Positions 1 to 14,372 of a stretch of DNA of 64,000 nt are shown piece after piece. A model generated the notes under the pieces. The model was given only the letters and a program-made list of their open reading frames with translations. It ran no database searches and was not told the origin of the DNA. The first letter of the stretch is position 1. Each line of letters starts with the position of its first letter. The position numbers and the translations under genes were made by a program. Where the stretch lies: assembly GCA_965178125.1 (NCBI GenBank), contig OZ237759.1, forward strand, positions 496,001-560,000, in the 5' to 3' direction. Origin of the DNA: Bilabrum cf. latius. Lineage: Eukaryota > Bigyra: Bicosoecida > Bigyra > Bicosoecida.

Positions 1-3000
1 TTTCTCGATCTCCCGGGCCAGCGCGTCCGAGACCGCCATTGGGTCCCCACCCCCTGGGGCCGCCCGCAGACTCCGGAGCCCGGGAGACACCTCCGGCGCC
101 GCGCGGCAGTCCTCAGCGGAACATCTTGCGACGAGCCTCCACGGCATGGCGCACCTCCAGCCCCGCCTGAGCACCTCCTCCGTGTCCTCCTCCACGTCTA
201 GGCCCCCGTGCCATACCAAGGGGGCTGAAGTTGTCCGGGCCTGGCTGGTGGAACCGCTGCCGTGCAGTGCTCCAAATGTGGCACCTTCGTGCGATGCACC
301 CATGGTGTTTTGTTCCCCGGGGGTAGGGGAGCCCTCACCCAGCAGTGCGGCTCGCACGGATTCGGCTGTGGGCAAAGAGCCGTCAGCCCCTCCGGCGGCC
401 CAGCGAAGCGGAGGCTGCGGCATCGCCAGCTTGACCATTTGCTCCTCCCTCTCGTCGTCGGAGGGGTTCCCCTGGTCCCCGGGTCCCACCACCCTTCGCG
501 CGCACACCTCGTAGCAGCGAACCTTCGCTCCCCTGGACCGCGGCGCGCTCCAGCGCAGCAGCAGAGAGAAGCCCGTCCCCGCCACCACAAGGGGCTGCCC
601 GGGGACACCTGGCTCCAGGGAGGGCAGACGCACTGCATTGCCGCGCACGGACGGCGCGGACCACTCGTCACACCGATTGCCCCTGGCAGATACCCGGAAC
701 TCGTACCTGCGCCCCTGCCGGAGCCCCCTCACGACCGCTTGGCACAGCCTGCCCGCGATGCCCGTGGTCTCTGGTACGAGCGGGCCGGTCACGCCGGCTG
801 TGCCCCTCCCGCTGGCCTGTCTCCTCATTAGAGCGTCCTGGATCTTGGGACCACCAATGCTGTGTGACGAGTGAGTGGCCGGGGGCAGGGGCACGAGGCC
901 ACGTTCCAGTTCCCACGCCCTCTGCCGGTCCTTGGCAAGCAGACCCTGCCTCGCCCCTGCTGCCTCTGCCCCTGCTCCGGCATGCAGGGAGACTTGAAGG
1001 GCCGCTCCATCCGCGACGTCCTCACTCGTCACACCAGACACCCCTGTGCCGGTCCCTGTGCCACTCTATGCTGCTGCCGTGGGTAGCCCCTGGCCCTGCT
1101 CCGATGGAGCCTCTTGCGACCAGCGCAGCTGCTTGGCCTCGCGCTCGCTCAAAACCACCCATGGATTGCGGCCCCGCCCGCTTGCGAGCACTGCGGAATG
1201 CGACTGACCGTCCGAGGCGCCCGATGTGACACTGCCCGCAAGCTGCTCATCTCTCTCGACTCCTTCTCCTCCTCCTTCTTCATTTTCTTGTCCTCCCTGC
1301 AGCAGGGCAGCCTGGTCCCCTGGCTCCCTCAGGATGGCCTCCTCACCGGTTACAACCAATTCCAGCGGAACCACGGCGGCGCCGGGCACGTCCTTCCACC
1401 TCCCGCGCGACACGTACTCTCCTAATCCTAATCCCGGTGCAGCAGCAGCAGCAGATCTAGATGGTGACCCGGGGCGATTGCCCACCACCGCCCCGCGACC
1501 ATGTCCACCTGCGCTAGCATCGTTGACGTCGATCTCAAGGTCAGACGAACCTTCGCTCTCCGCGGCAGGTTCCTCGGGCCTCTTGGTCGCGACCGTGCTC
1601 GCCCAGCCGCACCGCACGAGCAAGTGCCTGGCTTTCTGCGCGGCCTGCAGCACCCGCTCCAGCGCGGCGCCCTCGAGTGCGGAACCTCCTCCCCCACCCC
1701 CACTGCCACCCCCTACTGTCCCGAGTGCGGCGGTCGCTCGTACCAGCTCGGCGGCTTGCTTCCTCGCCTGCTCCTCGAGCAATGCCCGGCCAGCACCCCC
1801 CTTTCCGATGGCCTCCGACCCCCCGTCACCGGCCTCACTCGTCACATGCAGAAGCTCGGAGGTAGTGGCGCTGCCGTGCGACGCTCCGGAATACCGAGGC
1901 TGTTTTCTGCGACCAGTTCCACCCAGCCCTTGGTTCCGCTCTGCGCGGCGCCTGCGGAACCTCCACCCGCCCCACGCGTCGGACTCGCGACCAAAACCCC
2001 TCGCCGCCCGCTCCAGCCCGTCGCTTTCCGACTCCGAGTCGCTCGCGTCGCCGTCGGGCGCGTTCCCGGCGACGGAGCCCGCCGCCAGCCGAAGCGCGGC
2101 GCCGGCCACCCTCTCCTTTAGCGGAACCGGCAGTCCCTCCCAACTGGTCGCAAACGGCCCCTCCCCTCCGCCTCCCTTCACGCCCGTTGCTCCCCTGAAC
2201 CCCACACAGGCCCGCTGCGATCCTCCCAGCAGCACCTCATCGTCTAGGGGATCGATCTGGTCCCACCCCAGTCTGCCAGTGAGGCCACAACCACTGCTGC
2301 TCTCCCCGCCCACAACATCCCTCTCTTCCTCCTCTCCTACCTTGCTCTTTATCTCATCGATTGCGCCACTTGTGCCCAAACTGCCGCTAGCAGCAGCAGC
2401 AGCACTCGTCATCACAGCCCTGGCAGCCGTCAAAGCGCCGGCCACAGGAAGCAAGGGGACCCACTACGGAACCGGCGCCGCGCGCAGCACGTCCATCGGC
2501 TGCTCCACTATAGAGTGCCCCTTGTTCCCCGCGGAGGATCCTGTGTTCCCTGATCCTCGCCGGCCAGCAGCAGCCGCCGAGAACCGGTCCATCGCTAGCG
2601 ATGCTTGGCCCACCATGCCGACGCTGCTGATGTTGGCCCGCTGCCGGCTGCGGGGCCGACTGCCGGAGGATCCACCCTGCCCTAGCCCCGCCGCTTTCGC
2701 CACCCACCAGCGCTACTTCCGGTCTCTTTGGCTGCCCAGCTTGCTGCGGGGTCTTGCAGCCATATACCCGAGGTGCTGGGCCTGGGCCTGCCCCCGATCG
2801 GAGCCGATCCACCGCGTGGCGGAGATTCCCCGTGTGACGAGTGCGCTGCTCGGGACAGCGCCGACAGACTCTCCCAGAGCGAGCTCGGTCTCCGCCGATA
2901 CGCCGGCCCCGGGGTTCCGCTCGTCTCCCCAGCGCGGCGCCGGTCCCCTGCCACGGACGCGCCTGCATTGGATCCGAAACGCCGCCACGCCGCCCCCGAA

Positions 3001-6000
3001 GGAACGCGGAGCCGCCCAGCGCAGGACGACAGCGCCTGACATGGCATGGTGCGGCAGCAAGGATTCGTCGGCAATTCCGAACGTTCGTCGAAGGCCACCG
3101 GTGGAGTACCTCTGGGCCAGTGCATCGAGCCACGGCTCGTTCTCGGGCTTGCGACCAGCCGAAAGCATCTGCTCGAGGGCCCGCTCCCGCAGTTTCCTAC
3201 CCGCAGCTGCTGCCGCACGCCCAAGAGCCTCGATGGCGAACGCAAGAGGAACCGCGAGGGGAGGCAGCGGCCGTGAGGGGGGCAGGAGGGCGGTGCGGGT
3301 GAGACCAGAGGCCAGCGACATGGGCCCCCAGCCCACCACGTTGCGGAACACAACCCGGAACTGGTACCTGGCCCCGGGGCTCAGGCCGCCCACGGCCCAT
3401 GTGAGTACCTGCCCCTGCGAAACCGCCCGCTGCCCCTGCGCCTTGAGACGAGCCGCCTGCAGAAGCTCCTGGTCGGCCTTGGCGGAGTAGTACGACGTGC
3501 GTGCCGCGCCGCTTTGACCACCCTTGGATCCAGGGGACTCGTCATCCACGGACTTATCTGGTGCACGCGCAAGAACTCCGCGCTCGAGCAGGTGCTTTGG
3601 ATCGGCAAGACCGGAACTGAGCCCCGCAGCCGCCCGCGGGTCCACCTCGGCGCTTGCGTCCCGCCACGCGCCCCACACCCCGTCCGGGCTATCGATTCCG
3701 AGCAGTTTCGCGTCTCTGCCGCTGCTCGACGGCACCGGCTTGTTCCCTCGCGCGGCCTCCTGCGCCGCAATGCGATACCCCTCGCACCGCATCAGGGTCT
3801 TCCTCTTGTTCCTCCGCATCGCCTCTGCCCTGGCGGCCGGGGAGGCTCGCGCCAGTTGGGCCCTTGCCAGCCTCTGCTGCTCGGAGGGAACAGGCGGCCG
3901 GAATACCCTGCCTCTGCGGGTGCTGCTGCTTGCGTCGCCTCCGGAGTCGCCCGCAACCGCGCTGCCGTCGCCCGCAACCGATTCCTCCGGTGGCAGTGGC
4001 ACACCCTTCAGGGACCTCCACAGCCCGGGGTCTCCGTCGGACCCGGAATCGGATTCCTCCCGCTTGACCCCGCCGTAGAGCCGCCGCCGCTGCAGCCGCA
4101 TCCCGAGCAGCCTGGACCCGGAATCGAAAGGCGCGAGGCAGTGCAGCACCACGCCCCTCGGGCGGGACAGCGACACCATCGGCGGGTCGGGCTGCAGAGG
4201 CACGGCGGACCGGACCCTCACCCGGCGGGATACGGGGCTGGTCAAACCGGCGCCAGCGGCGTTCGAGTACTGCAGGCGGAAGCAATGCTCGCTGCCGGGA
4301 TACATGTCGCTCAGTGTGACGAGCGCGACGGGACGCAGGCCGGACGGCCGGTCTGCTGGGGGGACGGTCCTAAACTTAGACCGAATCTCGCTCCATGACG
4401 TGTGCCCTCCCCCTTTGGCCACCTCTCGAGGCAGATCCACCGGGACCCATTCGGCCCTGAGCAGTTCTTTGCCAGTGGGCACGTCCCCACGGCCGTTCGA
4501 GACGTCATCCATAGCCCTCTTCTCCCGGAGCACGTCTGCGTCGCTGGGTTCCTTGTTCCCCAACGAACCTTCGGTGGCGGCATCGCCGGGTTGCGAGCCG
4601 GTCTTGACCTGCCACCTCCACAGCTGGCACCCGTCCAGCGCCCGTCCGTTGGAGCGAGGCAATTCCCACGCGACAGTGATGCTGCTTGAATCGGCAGACA
4701 CGGCGACTGGCGCACGGGGCTGCTCCGGCACGTCAGCTGCAGCCCGCGCCACGTCAGAGGGATCGGACCATGGACTCCACCCCACGGCGTTCCTCACGCG
4801 CCACCTCACCTGGTATTTGGCTCCGGGTCGGAGCGCCGTCACGGGCCACTGCAGCACCTGCCCCAGCCTCGCCTGAATATTGGAGTCAGAACCGGCACGC
4901 CCTGCACCCACAAGCGATGATGATGATGATGATGACGATGACCCACGCCTCGTCACCATGGCCATCGGCCTTTCGCTGCTAGAATGCATCCCTGACCTGT
5001 CCGATCGGATCGATGACTCGTCCCTCACCGGTGGGTCTGCATTGCTTGCTTGAACGGGCTAGGTGGCCCTTGTGGTCTCCCCCGCACTCTCCCTATCGAC
5101 CTGCTCCTCCTCTGTGCCCACGGCCAAGGGCAGCATGGTCACCGTGTGCTGCCGGTGCACCTCCCGCAGTGGCACCCTCGTCCTCGGCGCGCCCTCCCCT
5201 TCCCAACCCGGTGCCTCGTATCCATGAAGACGCGAGTCCTGTCGGGCACCCGGAGGGAGCGATTGCGGCAACGGACCCGTTGTTCCCTGAGTTGTTCCCT
5301 GGTTAAGGCCCGCATTCACGGCACGATGCATCACGGTCGCTTCCAGCGGAACATCCTCGGAGGCGCCGCGCAACCCAGAGAGGTCCACCCTCGAGGGCCG
5401 CGCGGGCCGCCTTCGCGGTGGCGCTGGGGGCCGTTTTCGGTCTCCAGCGGCGCTTGGCCTTGCTGGCTGCATTGCCGACCCAGACTCACAACGATCATCC
5501 GAAGTCTCACTGCCTTGCGGCTGCTGGTCTGCAGCAGCTGCGGCAGCAGCTGTCGATGCGCCATCGTGCGATGCACCCGCCCGCTGCGCCGTCCGAAGCG
5601 CCGCCCTCTGCGCCACCGCGCCCGCCGCTTCCTCCCTCCCCAGCACGTGCTCGCCCCTCCTCGAGAACTCGGAATCCAAAATCGCCGCGGGGAGCACCGA
5701 CGCCAGTACCCTGCCAGGGTCAGCGAGCGGCTTGCCACAGTCCGAGACCAGCGCCACCGCTGCCCCTCCCAAAAACTCGCCCCTCCGGACAGCGGCCCCG
5801 GGATCCATCCCCTACGCCGCGTCGATCAGATCCTGGGCCGGAAGTGGGAGCACCATCCAGCGGGGCGGGTCAGCCGCGGGGCCGGGGCACCAGGTCGGGG
5901 GCAGCCCAAAGCCCAGCATGGTGGCTGCCTCAAGCAGGGCCAGCGCTGCAGTGCGATGCATGCCGCGGGTCAGCTGGGGCCCAGCCAGGTTGGGGGGCAG

Positions 6001-9000
6001 GGACACGGGAGCCCCCTCGGTGCTTATCCCAGAGCGGTACGTGGCGAGAGCGGCCTCTGACGACTCCGGTGACTCGGATGAAACGCCTCCCGTGGGGCTG
6101 CTGCCGCGCACCTGCATGCGCTGCACCTGTTCCAGCACCCACCCAAAGTTGAGGGAATCCTGCAGCAGCACGGTGCCCGCCCTAGCGCCTTGTTCCCTGG
6201 AATCGACCGCCCCCAGCTCCCTGGCTCGCTCCCAGGCCGCGGCCGGGTCACCATGCGTGAACCCAGCGGTGCGGCCGAGCTTCCTGGCCCTGACCCGCCT
6301 CCTCATCTGGGCGATGGAGCGCTGCAGCGGCTCCGACCCTGGGATAGTCTGCCATGGGTCCAGCCCACTACGTCGCACGATAAGGCCGTGGGTCCCAGGC
6401 CGCACGGCGTCGTCGTGTCGCCTGGAGTGCGGCTCGAGCTCCAGTGCGGAAGCAGGTGTTGCTGGCGACTCAGTCTCGCTCGGCCTCAGGTCCACGACGC
6501 TGGCGGGCCGTCTCTGAATCTCTGCATACTCTGCGAAATTTCCTGCAGCCCCACCAGCCTCGCCACCATTGCTCCTGCGACTGCCAGAAAATTCTCCCGC
6601 TCCTGCCGCATCGTCATGATCGCGCCCCGCTGTTTGATTACTCGGAGCCAAAATGCTGCGGTGCACCGGGTCACGAGTGGAAGCACGGAACAAACTGGCC
6701 TCGCCCGCACTCGTCACACTAGATGGCACCTCAAAGCCCTCTTCCGACTCTCCCTGCTGGCAATGCGGCTGATTGTGATTGTGCTGGCTGCCAGCGGCGG
6801 GCCTACGCCCCGACGTGGGCAGTGCTGGGGCTGACGCCGGCACCACGCAGCGCATACTGCCTGCACCAGCCCCCTTGGTCCTGCCCTAGTCACTCCTGCT
6901 CTTGCTCCTGCTATTATAGTCAGCACCGATCGTGGTCCAATTGAACCCAGGCTCGGTGGCCAAGTCGCCAAGACCGGGCAAGGTTGCGAAACCAGTGGGG
7001 TCAAACGGCACGTCATCCAGGCCGATCTACGAATCGCCCTCGGCAAGCGAGCGAACCTTCTCTAAAGCTTCACTGAGCTCACTCGGCACCTCGTGCTTCT
7101 TCTGCTCCAGGTGCGCCAGCTTGTCGCTCAGCAATCGGAGCCAGCGCCTCGCGTCCTCCCGCCTGTCCTGGGTCACCTGCCCCATGCCCTCCTGTTGCAG
7201 GAAGGCGAGCGACTCCTCGGTTTCTAGCTCCGAGTCGCTGTCGTCCACGTCCGAGGCCCACTCGGGCCGTCCATGCAACGAGGCCCCCGCCCCCTACGGC
7301 TCCTCTTGCCCTGCGGGCCGCCAGTGAAACGGGGCGCGGATCCGCTTGCGGTTGCGGTGTCCCGGGGTCGAACCCGGCTGCGAGGACGTCCACCTTCTTT
7401 TTCCTGTGCCCTCTACTGACGACCCACCAACAGCCAAGTCGGCCTCATTTCCGGTTTTGGGTTCCTCTTGTTCCCTGGCGTCGCTCCCAGAGTCGCTGGC
7501 CTCGAGCACTCGACGCGTGGGGGCACCCCTGACCCTGCGGATCCGGAATTCAAATCCGAGCACCCCGGCCCCGTTGGTCCTCGGCACGCACCCCACGAGT
7601 CTCGCCGCAGACGGTGCCACCACCAGCACCATGGGCGCGGGGGGCCTCCTGGGCCTTGAGGCCGGCACCCTGAACCAGGAGGATGCCACGGCGTCCCCCC
7701 ACGGCTGCCAGCGGTTGAGGGCGCTCTGGAAGGCAATGGTCGAAGGCGTGAGTCCGGGCTCTGCCTGGGCCGCCAGGCCTAAGGTGTGACGATCGCAGAG
7801 CACCTGGAATCGGACCCGGAATCGGTACCGCGTGCCCGGCAGAAGCGGGGTGCAGTCAGCGTACAGCCCCCTCTGAAGAGACTCCACCATGGCCCCGCTC
7901 GTCTGCCACTTCTCTCCCTCTCCCTCTTTCTCTCCCTCTTCCTCTTCCCCCTTTTCAAATCCAGTCTTACGTGTGCTAGCAGTGTTGGATCCGTCTCCCT
8001 CCTTGCCTTGTGTCCCCTCTGCCCGCTTATAACTCGATCCATCGACGAACGTTCGCTCGTCCTAGAGGAACACCATCTGCAGCTGGCTTTCTTCGCGGTA
8101 CTTGTCCGGGTCACCATCCCTCAGCACTGCCGCCAGCGGTTGCAACCAGGGAGGCGGGGCCGGGTCACCGACCGCAGGGGACAGTGCATCCATGCCTCGG
8201 CTGTGGGCCACCGCGGGGGGCACGATCAGGGCGGCACCCAGCTGCCTGGCAGCTTGCACAGAGCTGTCGTCGGTTCCAAAGAATATGGTCAACGGATCCG
8301 AATGGTCATCCCCCTCGGTAAGTTCCGCAGAGGCGGCGCTGCGCACCCGCATGCCCTCGGCTAGGACGTGCCTGGCTGCCTCCCGGCAGGCATCCACGTC
8401 CGGCTGGCCGCCCCCACCCGATTGCGCGGCGCCTGCGGAACCTGCTTGGTGTGACGGCACCGTGAGCTCCAATGTATCATCACCCCCGCCATATCCACTT
8501 GTTCCCTGGCTCCCATCCAGGGTCCGCCGAGGAAGCAGCCCACGGAGCACAGCCGCGACTTCGCCGACCCTGTGCCTCCAAGGTGTCACTCCGGCGGCAA
8601 GTGACACCACGGGATCTTCTTCATCGGCACCAGCGCCTCGATCCAACCCTCTGCTTCGTTGTTCCCTGGCCCGCTGTTCCCCGAACACGTCTTGCTCCGT
8701 GGCACCGTCCAGAAAATCGCTCCTCTTGCGCTGCGTGCTGGCCTAGAACCGAATGTCCACGGCCGCATTGACCAGGTCCTCAAGATCAGGCTCGGTCCTT
8801 GATTCGTTGCCACTACCGCTCTGATCACGCCGACGCACTGCCGTCTCTCTCGCCAGTGCCTTTTGCAGGTCATGCCATTTCTGAGTCGATCTCTCCCTGA
8901 GCGTCCTCGCGCCCCAGGATGACCCCAGCACGGGGTCATCCCCGGAGAGCACCCGCCGGACCCCTCGCCTAAGCATGCGGAGGAATGGGAAATCCGGAGT

Positions 9001-12000
9001 GGCCCATCCAATTCTGGCTCCGGATTGGTTGCAGTCCCTCCGCCAGGTGCGCACGACCCGCGGCGCGGGCGGGGTCAGTACAGAGGACGATGCGGGGGAC
9101 CGCAGGCCCCACCCGCGGCCGTTCCGGGCCACCACCCTAAACCGGAAGACCCACCCGGAGTTGACCCCGGGGATGGTCAGCGAGTGCACGCCGGGGGGCA
9201 GCGAGTCCACGACGGTCTCCCACCTTGGCGGCGGGGCGCTGGCTTCCCGCGCTAGCTGGGAATGCATGCCGACACCTCGGCCGTGAACAGAGCTGAATTT
9301 CTCGTTCCCCTAGGGGATCATCTGACCAGCCATGCCATCTTCATCTCCATATTCATTCGCATCCTCGCCCTCTTCCTCATCCGATGTCGACTCGTCTAGC
9401 GATTCCTCCTCATCTTGTTCGTCTTCAACGTCATCGCTACCGCGCGATGTGCCTGGCCCTGTGCTGCTGCCACCACCCTTACTGTCATCTCGACGGCTCC
9501 ACCTGCCTTGACCAGCCACCCTTCTTGCATCCTCTTTGGCCACCTGCCCCTCCAATGATCGGAGCATGGCAAGGTCAACTCCCAGCGCACCAGCAGCGCG
9601 CATCATTCCAGAACCAAGATCAGAAGCATCCGTTGTCGTCTGCCGTGCACCGGCATGCGATGCACCTGTCCGATCAACGGCATTGGCAGCACCCTGCTAC
9701 CTCGACTAATTCTTGCTCCGAATTGCCACGTCATCTCGCTGGCGGTGCAGCGCGACTTGCCGCTGAGCATGGGGTGAGTCCCTCTCCACCGCCTCCTGCG
9801 CCTTCTCCTCTCGCCTTTCTTCTGCTGACAGCAGCCCGGGCCTTGAAGTGATCGACTGTCTGCCTGCATTCTCCGAAGATAGGTTCGTCCCATGGCGCAG
9901 GATGCCTCGAGTGGGACCAAAACCAGTCGAGGCCTTTGACGAAGAGGCAGCAACCCGCCGTGCAGCCTCAACCAGCACGCTCCCGCTCGCCCTCACTGGG
10001 TCAATCCAGGAGAGAGAAGACGACGATGACGACTACACGGAGTGCTGAAACTCAACGGATCCGTTGGATCCTGCCTGCACGACCCCGAGTGCCTCGATCT
10101 TGGTCGATCTCGGCCTCAACCGTCCGAGCGGGCCCGCGATACTCGACCGCACCAGGCCCAGCCGCCGCTGCGGATCCAGATCTGCCGCCGGTCCCCCCAG
10201 CACCCTCGTAGGGAGCTGCTCGGTGACTTCACTGCTCCCACCACCATGCTGCCGCCCCGATCCTGACCCCTCCGAGATGGACGGGCTCGAGAGGGGTACC
10301 TCCCCCTCCTGCCCTGTCTGCCCTGTCTCCACAGCGTCGATGTTGATGGACTGCTCGCCGTACCCCTCCAAGTCGACCTGTTTGCTGTTGGCGGCGGCGT
10401 CATTCCTTCGCATCCGCATCACTCGACGAGTTCTCCGCCGCTCTGCCTTGTGCCAGGCCCACAGGATCTGGCGCTCTACGGCGTCTGACTCAGGATAACG
10501 ACTACGACTGCTCAGCCGCTCGTCTCCTCCGGCCTCCCCAGGACGACTCGCAGTCTCTGGGCCTCCTGCATGCTGCTGCATCACCAACTCGATCGGAGGG
10601 AGCACTCTGTTGCTACTCTCCGCGTCAGTCTCCAGAATACCATCGGCGTCTGCGTCTGCACCAGACTATCCCGCCAGCATGCGTTCTCTGGCAATCTGTC
10701 GACTCTGCCTCTGCTGTTGTTCCCTGGCATGCATGGACGCATTCAAGCGCGCAGTGGTGCTCGCACTCGCTGGACGATCTGCTCTGGACCCTATCTGCAT
10801 TGCATTGCGGCGAAACGCCTCCTCGTATTCGAACGTCGCCAGCGCCAGCTCGGGACACGCTGCCTCCCACTCGCGCCTGTACTTGCGAATCCGGTCTTCT
10901 TTCGCTCTCTGCTCGGCCACTCTGGCGATTTCTAACGTGTGCTTCCCATCCAAGTATATTTGGCGCTTCTGCATGACCCACGGCTCCCAGCGGAAGAGAC
11001 CTTCGCCGTACCACCGCCCCGTCCCGTCAGTCACCATGACCCCACCTAAGCTGGTGCTGGACAGGTCCTGCAGCCTCGGCTCTGCCTGGGAGACAAGGTG
11101 GCCAAACTCGCCCTTTGACTCGCTGGAGCTACTCCCTTGGCCACCCATCCGCACCCGGGCCCCACCCGATGCCCCTGTCACGGTCGCAGATGCACCCCTG
11201 CCGCCGACGGGGGCCGGCCCCAGCATGGCTCGGGCGGCCGCGGCTGCCCCACTAGGATCCACCATGGTATTCCCGCACTCACTGACAAGGGTCCACCAAG
11301 ACGGCATGTTCTACTTATTCTGTGCATTGCCTTGTTCCTTGGAATCGTGATCCCTTATTTCTTGTTCCCTGACGAACGGCTGGCTGGGCAGCCGAAGGGA
11401 CAGCTTTCTCAGCCCGCCGATCTCACCCCCTGATGAGCCCGCCGTCCCGGCTATTACCCCCGTACCAGCTCCAGACCGGGGCGTCCCCCCACGCCGGGGT
11501 CTATCTAGCTCCGAGTCCTCCCCCCTACCACCGGTCACCGCCCTCACGGCGAATGGAGCGGCCGCGCGCCTGACGATGCGGTCCTCATCGCTGGAGGAGC
11601 TCCCGTCCTCTGCCCCATCGCCCTCCCCATGATATCGTTTGCTCGATCCATCGTTTTCTATTCCATCATGCACCCTGTCATCTACATCCGATTCCGAGTC
11701 CCCGAGCATGACCCCAGGAGGGGGCCGGAAGCCGGACCGGATTGCAACCAAAGTGGCCGTGCTGGCAGTGGCACCCCCGGGCACTGCACCTGGAGTCGCC
11801 GATGCGCGGCTGCCTGCAGCACCCATGCTGGATTGCGATGCGTCCGCTAGACCCACTGCGCCGCCCATGGAGCCGCTTTCTGGCACTACGTCTTTCCAAT
11901 TGCCTGACTGTTTGCCACCCATGCGCAAGTCCTGCTCGCCGTCGCCCTAGTCCTCGCCCTAGTCGTCGCCATCATCGCTGCCATCGCTATCTGATTCCGA

Positions 12001-13570
12001 ATCTGATTCCGAGTCCGACAGGCCGCTGTGAAGGCTGTCAAGAATGCACGATGTCGGAACCTGCACCTCCTCCCCTGCCTCTGCCCCTGCCTGCCCTTCC
12101 TGGCTGGACCCATCGCTTCCTCTCTGCTGGGCCGATGGACCTAGTCCCTTCACTTTGCCTGATTGAATCGCATGCCTTGCAGCCGCCACCATCCAAGGCG
12201 GGTAGGCCAGCATCTCCACCCTCCAAGCGCTGATGGGGGCCCCGTTTGTGGAGGGCACGGGGTCGCCCCACCGGATCCTGACGCTGTGAGATGAGGCATC
12301 TTCGATGACCGGAGCAAGGGCCGCGCACGGTACGCTCGCCGGCATGCGGAACCGGCGCCACGCACTGAAGGGGCCGTACCCCACGAGCGAGTGCGCCCTG
12401 CATCGCACTGCAAACTCCGTGTCTGGTCTCAGCTCGCCCACCTGCACCCTGCCCCCGTCCCTGTCGCTGCCGGCCCCAGGGAACAACGAATACCCGTCCC
12501 CCCTGCACCACCCCAGCACCCTGGGTACCGTCGCCTCCTACGGCTGCAGCTGCATGGCCCGCTCGAGGAGCCAGTTGGCTGGGCCCTCGGGTTCCAGTCC
12601 ATGCCTGTGGCCGGTCCGCGCCTCGGCCTGCTCTTCCGGCCGGAGGGACCAGGACCAGGGAACCAGACGATTCGGAATCAGATCTCGATTTCGATCAGAT
12701 GTGCCTCTGGTGCCAGCCCCAGTGGACGCTCGACTGGTCCCGGCGGACACGGTGTGACGAGTGACTGTCCCTGGGCTGCCTGGTGACCCCGAAGCGCGGG
12801 AGGCCGCTAGCGATGGCAATGGCGACGATGCCTTCGCGGCTAGCTCTGCTCTCCGACCGAGGCACACCATCTGAATCTCGTAGTGATCGACCACCATTCC
12901 ATCGGCGAAAGGTGGCTTGCACTGGAAGGCCGCGCTGTACGGAGTGAGCAGAGCTACCTGTGGCGGAGCAGGTGCCTCGGGGAGGCCACCGAGCAGCTGC
13001 ACGGCGCTCCTGTGCCGATACTGCAGGGCGCATTCCAGCGGTCTCTATCCGGTCTCGTTCAATGCTTGCGGGTCTGCACCTGCCTGCAGCAGCGTGTGCA
13101 CGACCCCCGGGTGCCCGCAAGCCGCGGCGAAGTGTAGAGGCGTGTCACCAGTTTTCTGCGATGTAAGGACAAATAAGTGGCCAATTCGCTGGATATACAC
13201 ACCAATCGTGCATATATACACTCCAAGATCCTTCGACTTACCCGCCGGACAACACCAACGCTTGCACCCAGCTCGATCAGAACAGCAACCATCTCCTCCA
13301 GGCCATTCCCGGCTGCCGCATGGAGGGCTGTATACCCCAACCGCTGCAAGACAAAATTCATCGTCGTTAAATTCAATCAGCCTACTATCGGTGGAATGGT
13401 TTGATGTATTCAATGCTAGTGATGGAAATGAACGGTGTCGCAACGGTCACCAGACTCACAGGGTGAAATACATTGACATTCTGCGCCCTTTTTACCCTTC
13501 GCCTGATCTCCTTGATGTCATTAGTTGCTGCTCGAAGTACGAACCCCTCACCGCCCAGAGTATCCGCCAT
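1..13570 (-). CDS. Giant ankyrin-repeat / fibronectin type III protein (5' complete, 3' end outside window)
   Basis: Reading TAG as Gln gives at least 4,444 codons. Exon 1 is 13570-13496 (start MADTLGGEG), exon 2 13343-13242, and exon 3 runs from 13155 off the left edge; both introns (13495-13344, 13241-13156) are GT-AG and phase 0. Residues about 26-100 are ankyrin repeats (GYTALHAAAGNG, GDTPLHFAAACGHPGVV). The rest holds many FN3 modules separated by acidic or Ser/Gly-rich linkers, for example near residues 310, 1390, 1880, 2830, 3330 and 4240; VRNAVGWSPWSDPSDV near 4770 is a typical FN3 edge. Exon 3 keeps one frame for 13,155 bases with 20 in-frame TAG codons and no TAA or TGA. Ankyrin plus FN3 recalls FANK1-type proteins, but this is far larger and orthology is not claimed. 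No signal peptide or membrane segment was seen, so a cytoplasmic scaffold is the best guess. Confidence 0.88.
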
Positions 13571-13783
13571 TGTAGTGGCACAAACGCCCCATTTGCACTT
13601 GGTAGCAGTGCACTGCTGCGACTAGAAGCAGAAAGGCAAGTGTATGCCTGCAAAGGAAGGTCCGGCAAAAAGTAGACGCCTCAATTCAAGTGCGTTCCGT
13701 TGATTGTGGACTTACATTGTCGTAGCTGGCTATCGAAGGCCAGGTGGCTTCGGAAGGGCCCTGGCAAACCTTGACAGGGCATC

Positions 13784-14372
13784 ATGGAAAAACCTAGTGC
13801 TTCATCGAGTTCATCAAGAGCGTCATAGTCAGCGTCGCAATGGACGCTTGAATCTCTACCACCAAGATTTATTACTGGGCCCGGAACCTCTGCGGTAAGT
13901 CGCATGCAACAGAAATTTCGCTCAATCCGTCCAGATTCCTAGAATCCCTTATACTGCCATCCTACACGCCCGCACCGCATCGCAGGATATAGTGGATCTG
14001 GTGTCTGCCGAGCAAAAACTGCATGCTGAGATCGAAGGGCGGCTTCGAGCAGAGTACTCACGCACCGGCGCGAGCTTCACCGAAGACGAGCTTGCCGCTG
14101 ATGTTGAAATGGAGAAGCTGAGGATCCGATGTTTTGAGCATAGAAGGGATCTGCACCCAACCTTCATTAGTGGGGAAGACCCCGTGGAGCACTGGGCGAC
14201 TATCAGAGTCCCGGCAGACGAAGAGGCAGCAACGACGCTCGCTCACGCCGTCAGCCAAAAGCAAAGCGTGGCTTTGGATGTCCTTGCGTCGGGCAAGTTG
14301 CCAGCGAGCGACATGATACTGGGAAAGTCTGTAGCCAGCGAAGGAAAAGGGCGGCGAGCAGTCCGAAGATAA
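13784..14372 (+). CDS. Small helical protein of unknown function, two exons
   Basis: Exon 1 is 13784-13894 (ATG, MEKPSASSSSSRAS) and contains one in-frame TAG. It ends at a good donor (GTAAGT). Exon 2 is 13935-14372 and ends in TAA; a later acceptor (GCAG at 13984) is also in frame and would give a shorter exon. The predicted protein is about 182 residues. Exon 2 is rich in charged helical sequence (SAEQKLHAEIEGRLRAEY, then FTEDELAADVEMEKLRIRC), suggesting a coiled coil. It starts about 210 bases upstream of, and divergently from, the ankyrin/FN3 gene. I do not recognise the family. Consistent splice phases and helical composition support a real gene, but the 40-base intron is shorter than the others in this window. 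Confidence 0.5.

Noticed and set aside
1226-3490. Long plus-strand Pro/Ser-rich open frame
   Set aside because: It is the antisense of the GC-rich ankyrin/FN3 exon and has no domain of its own.
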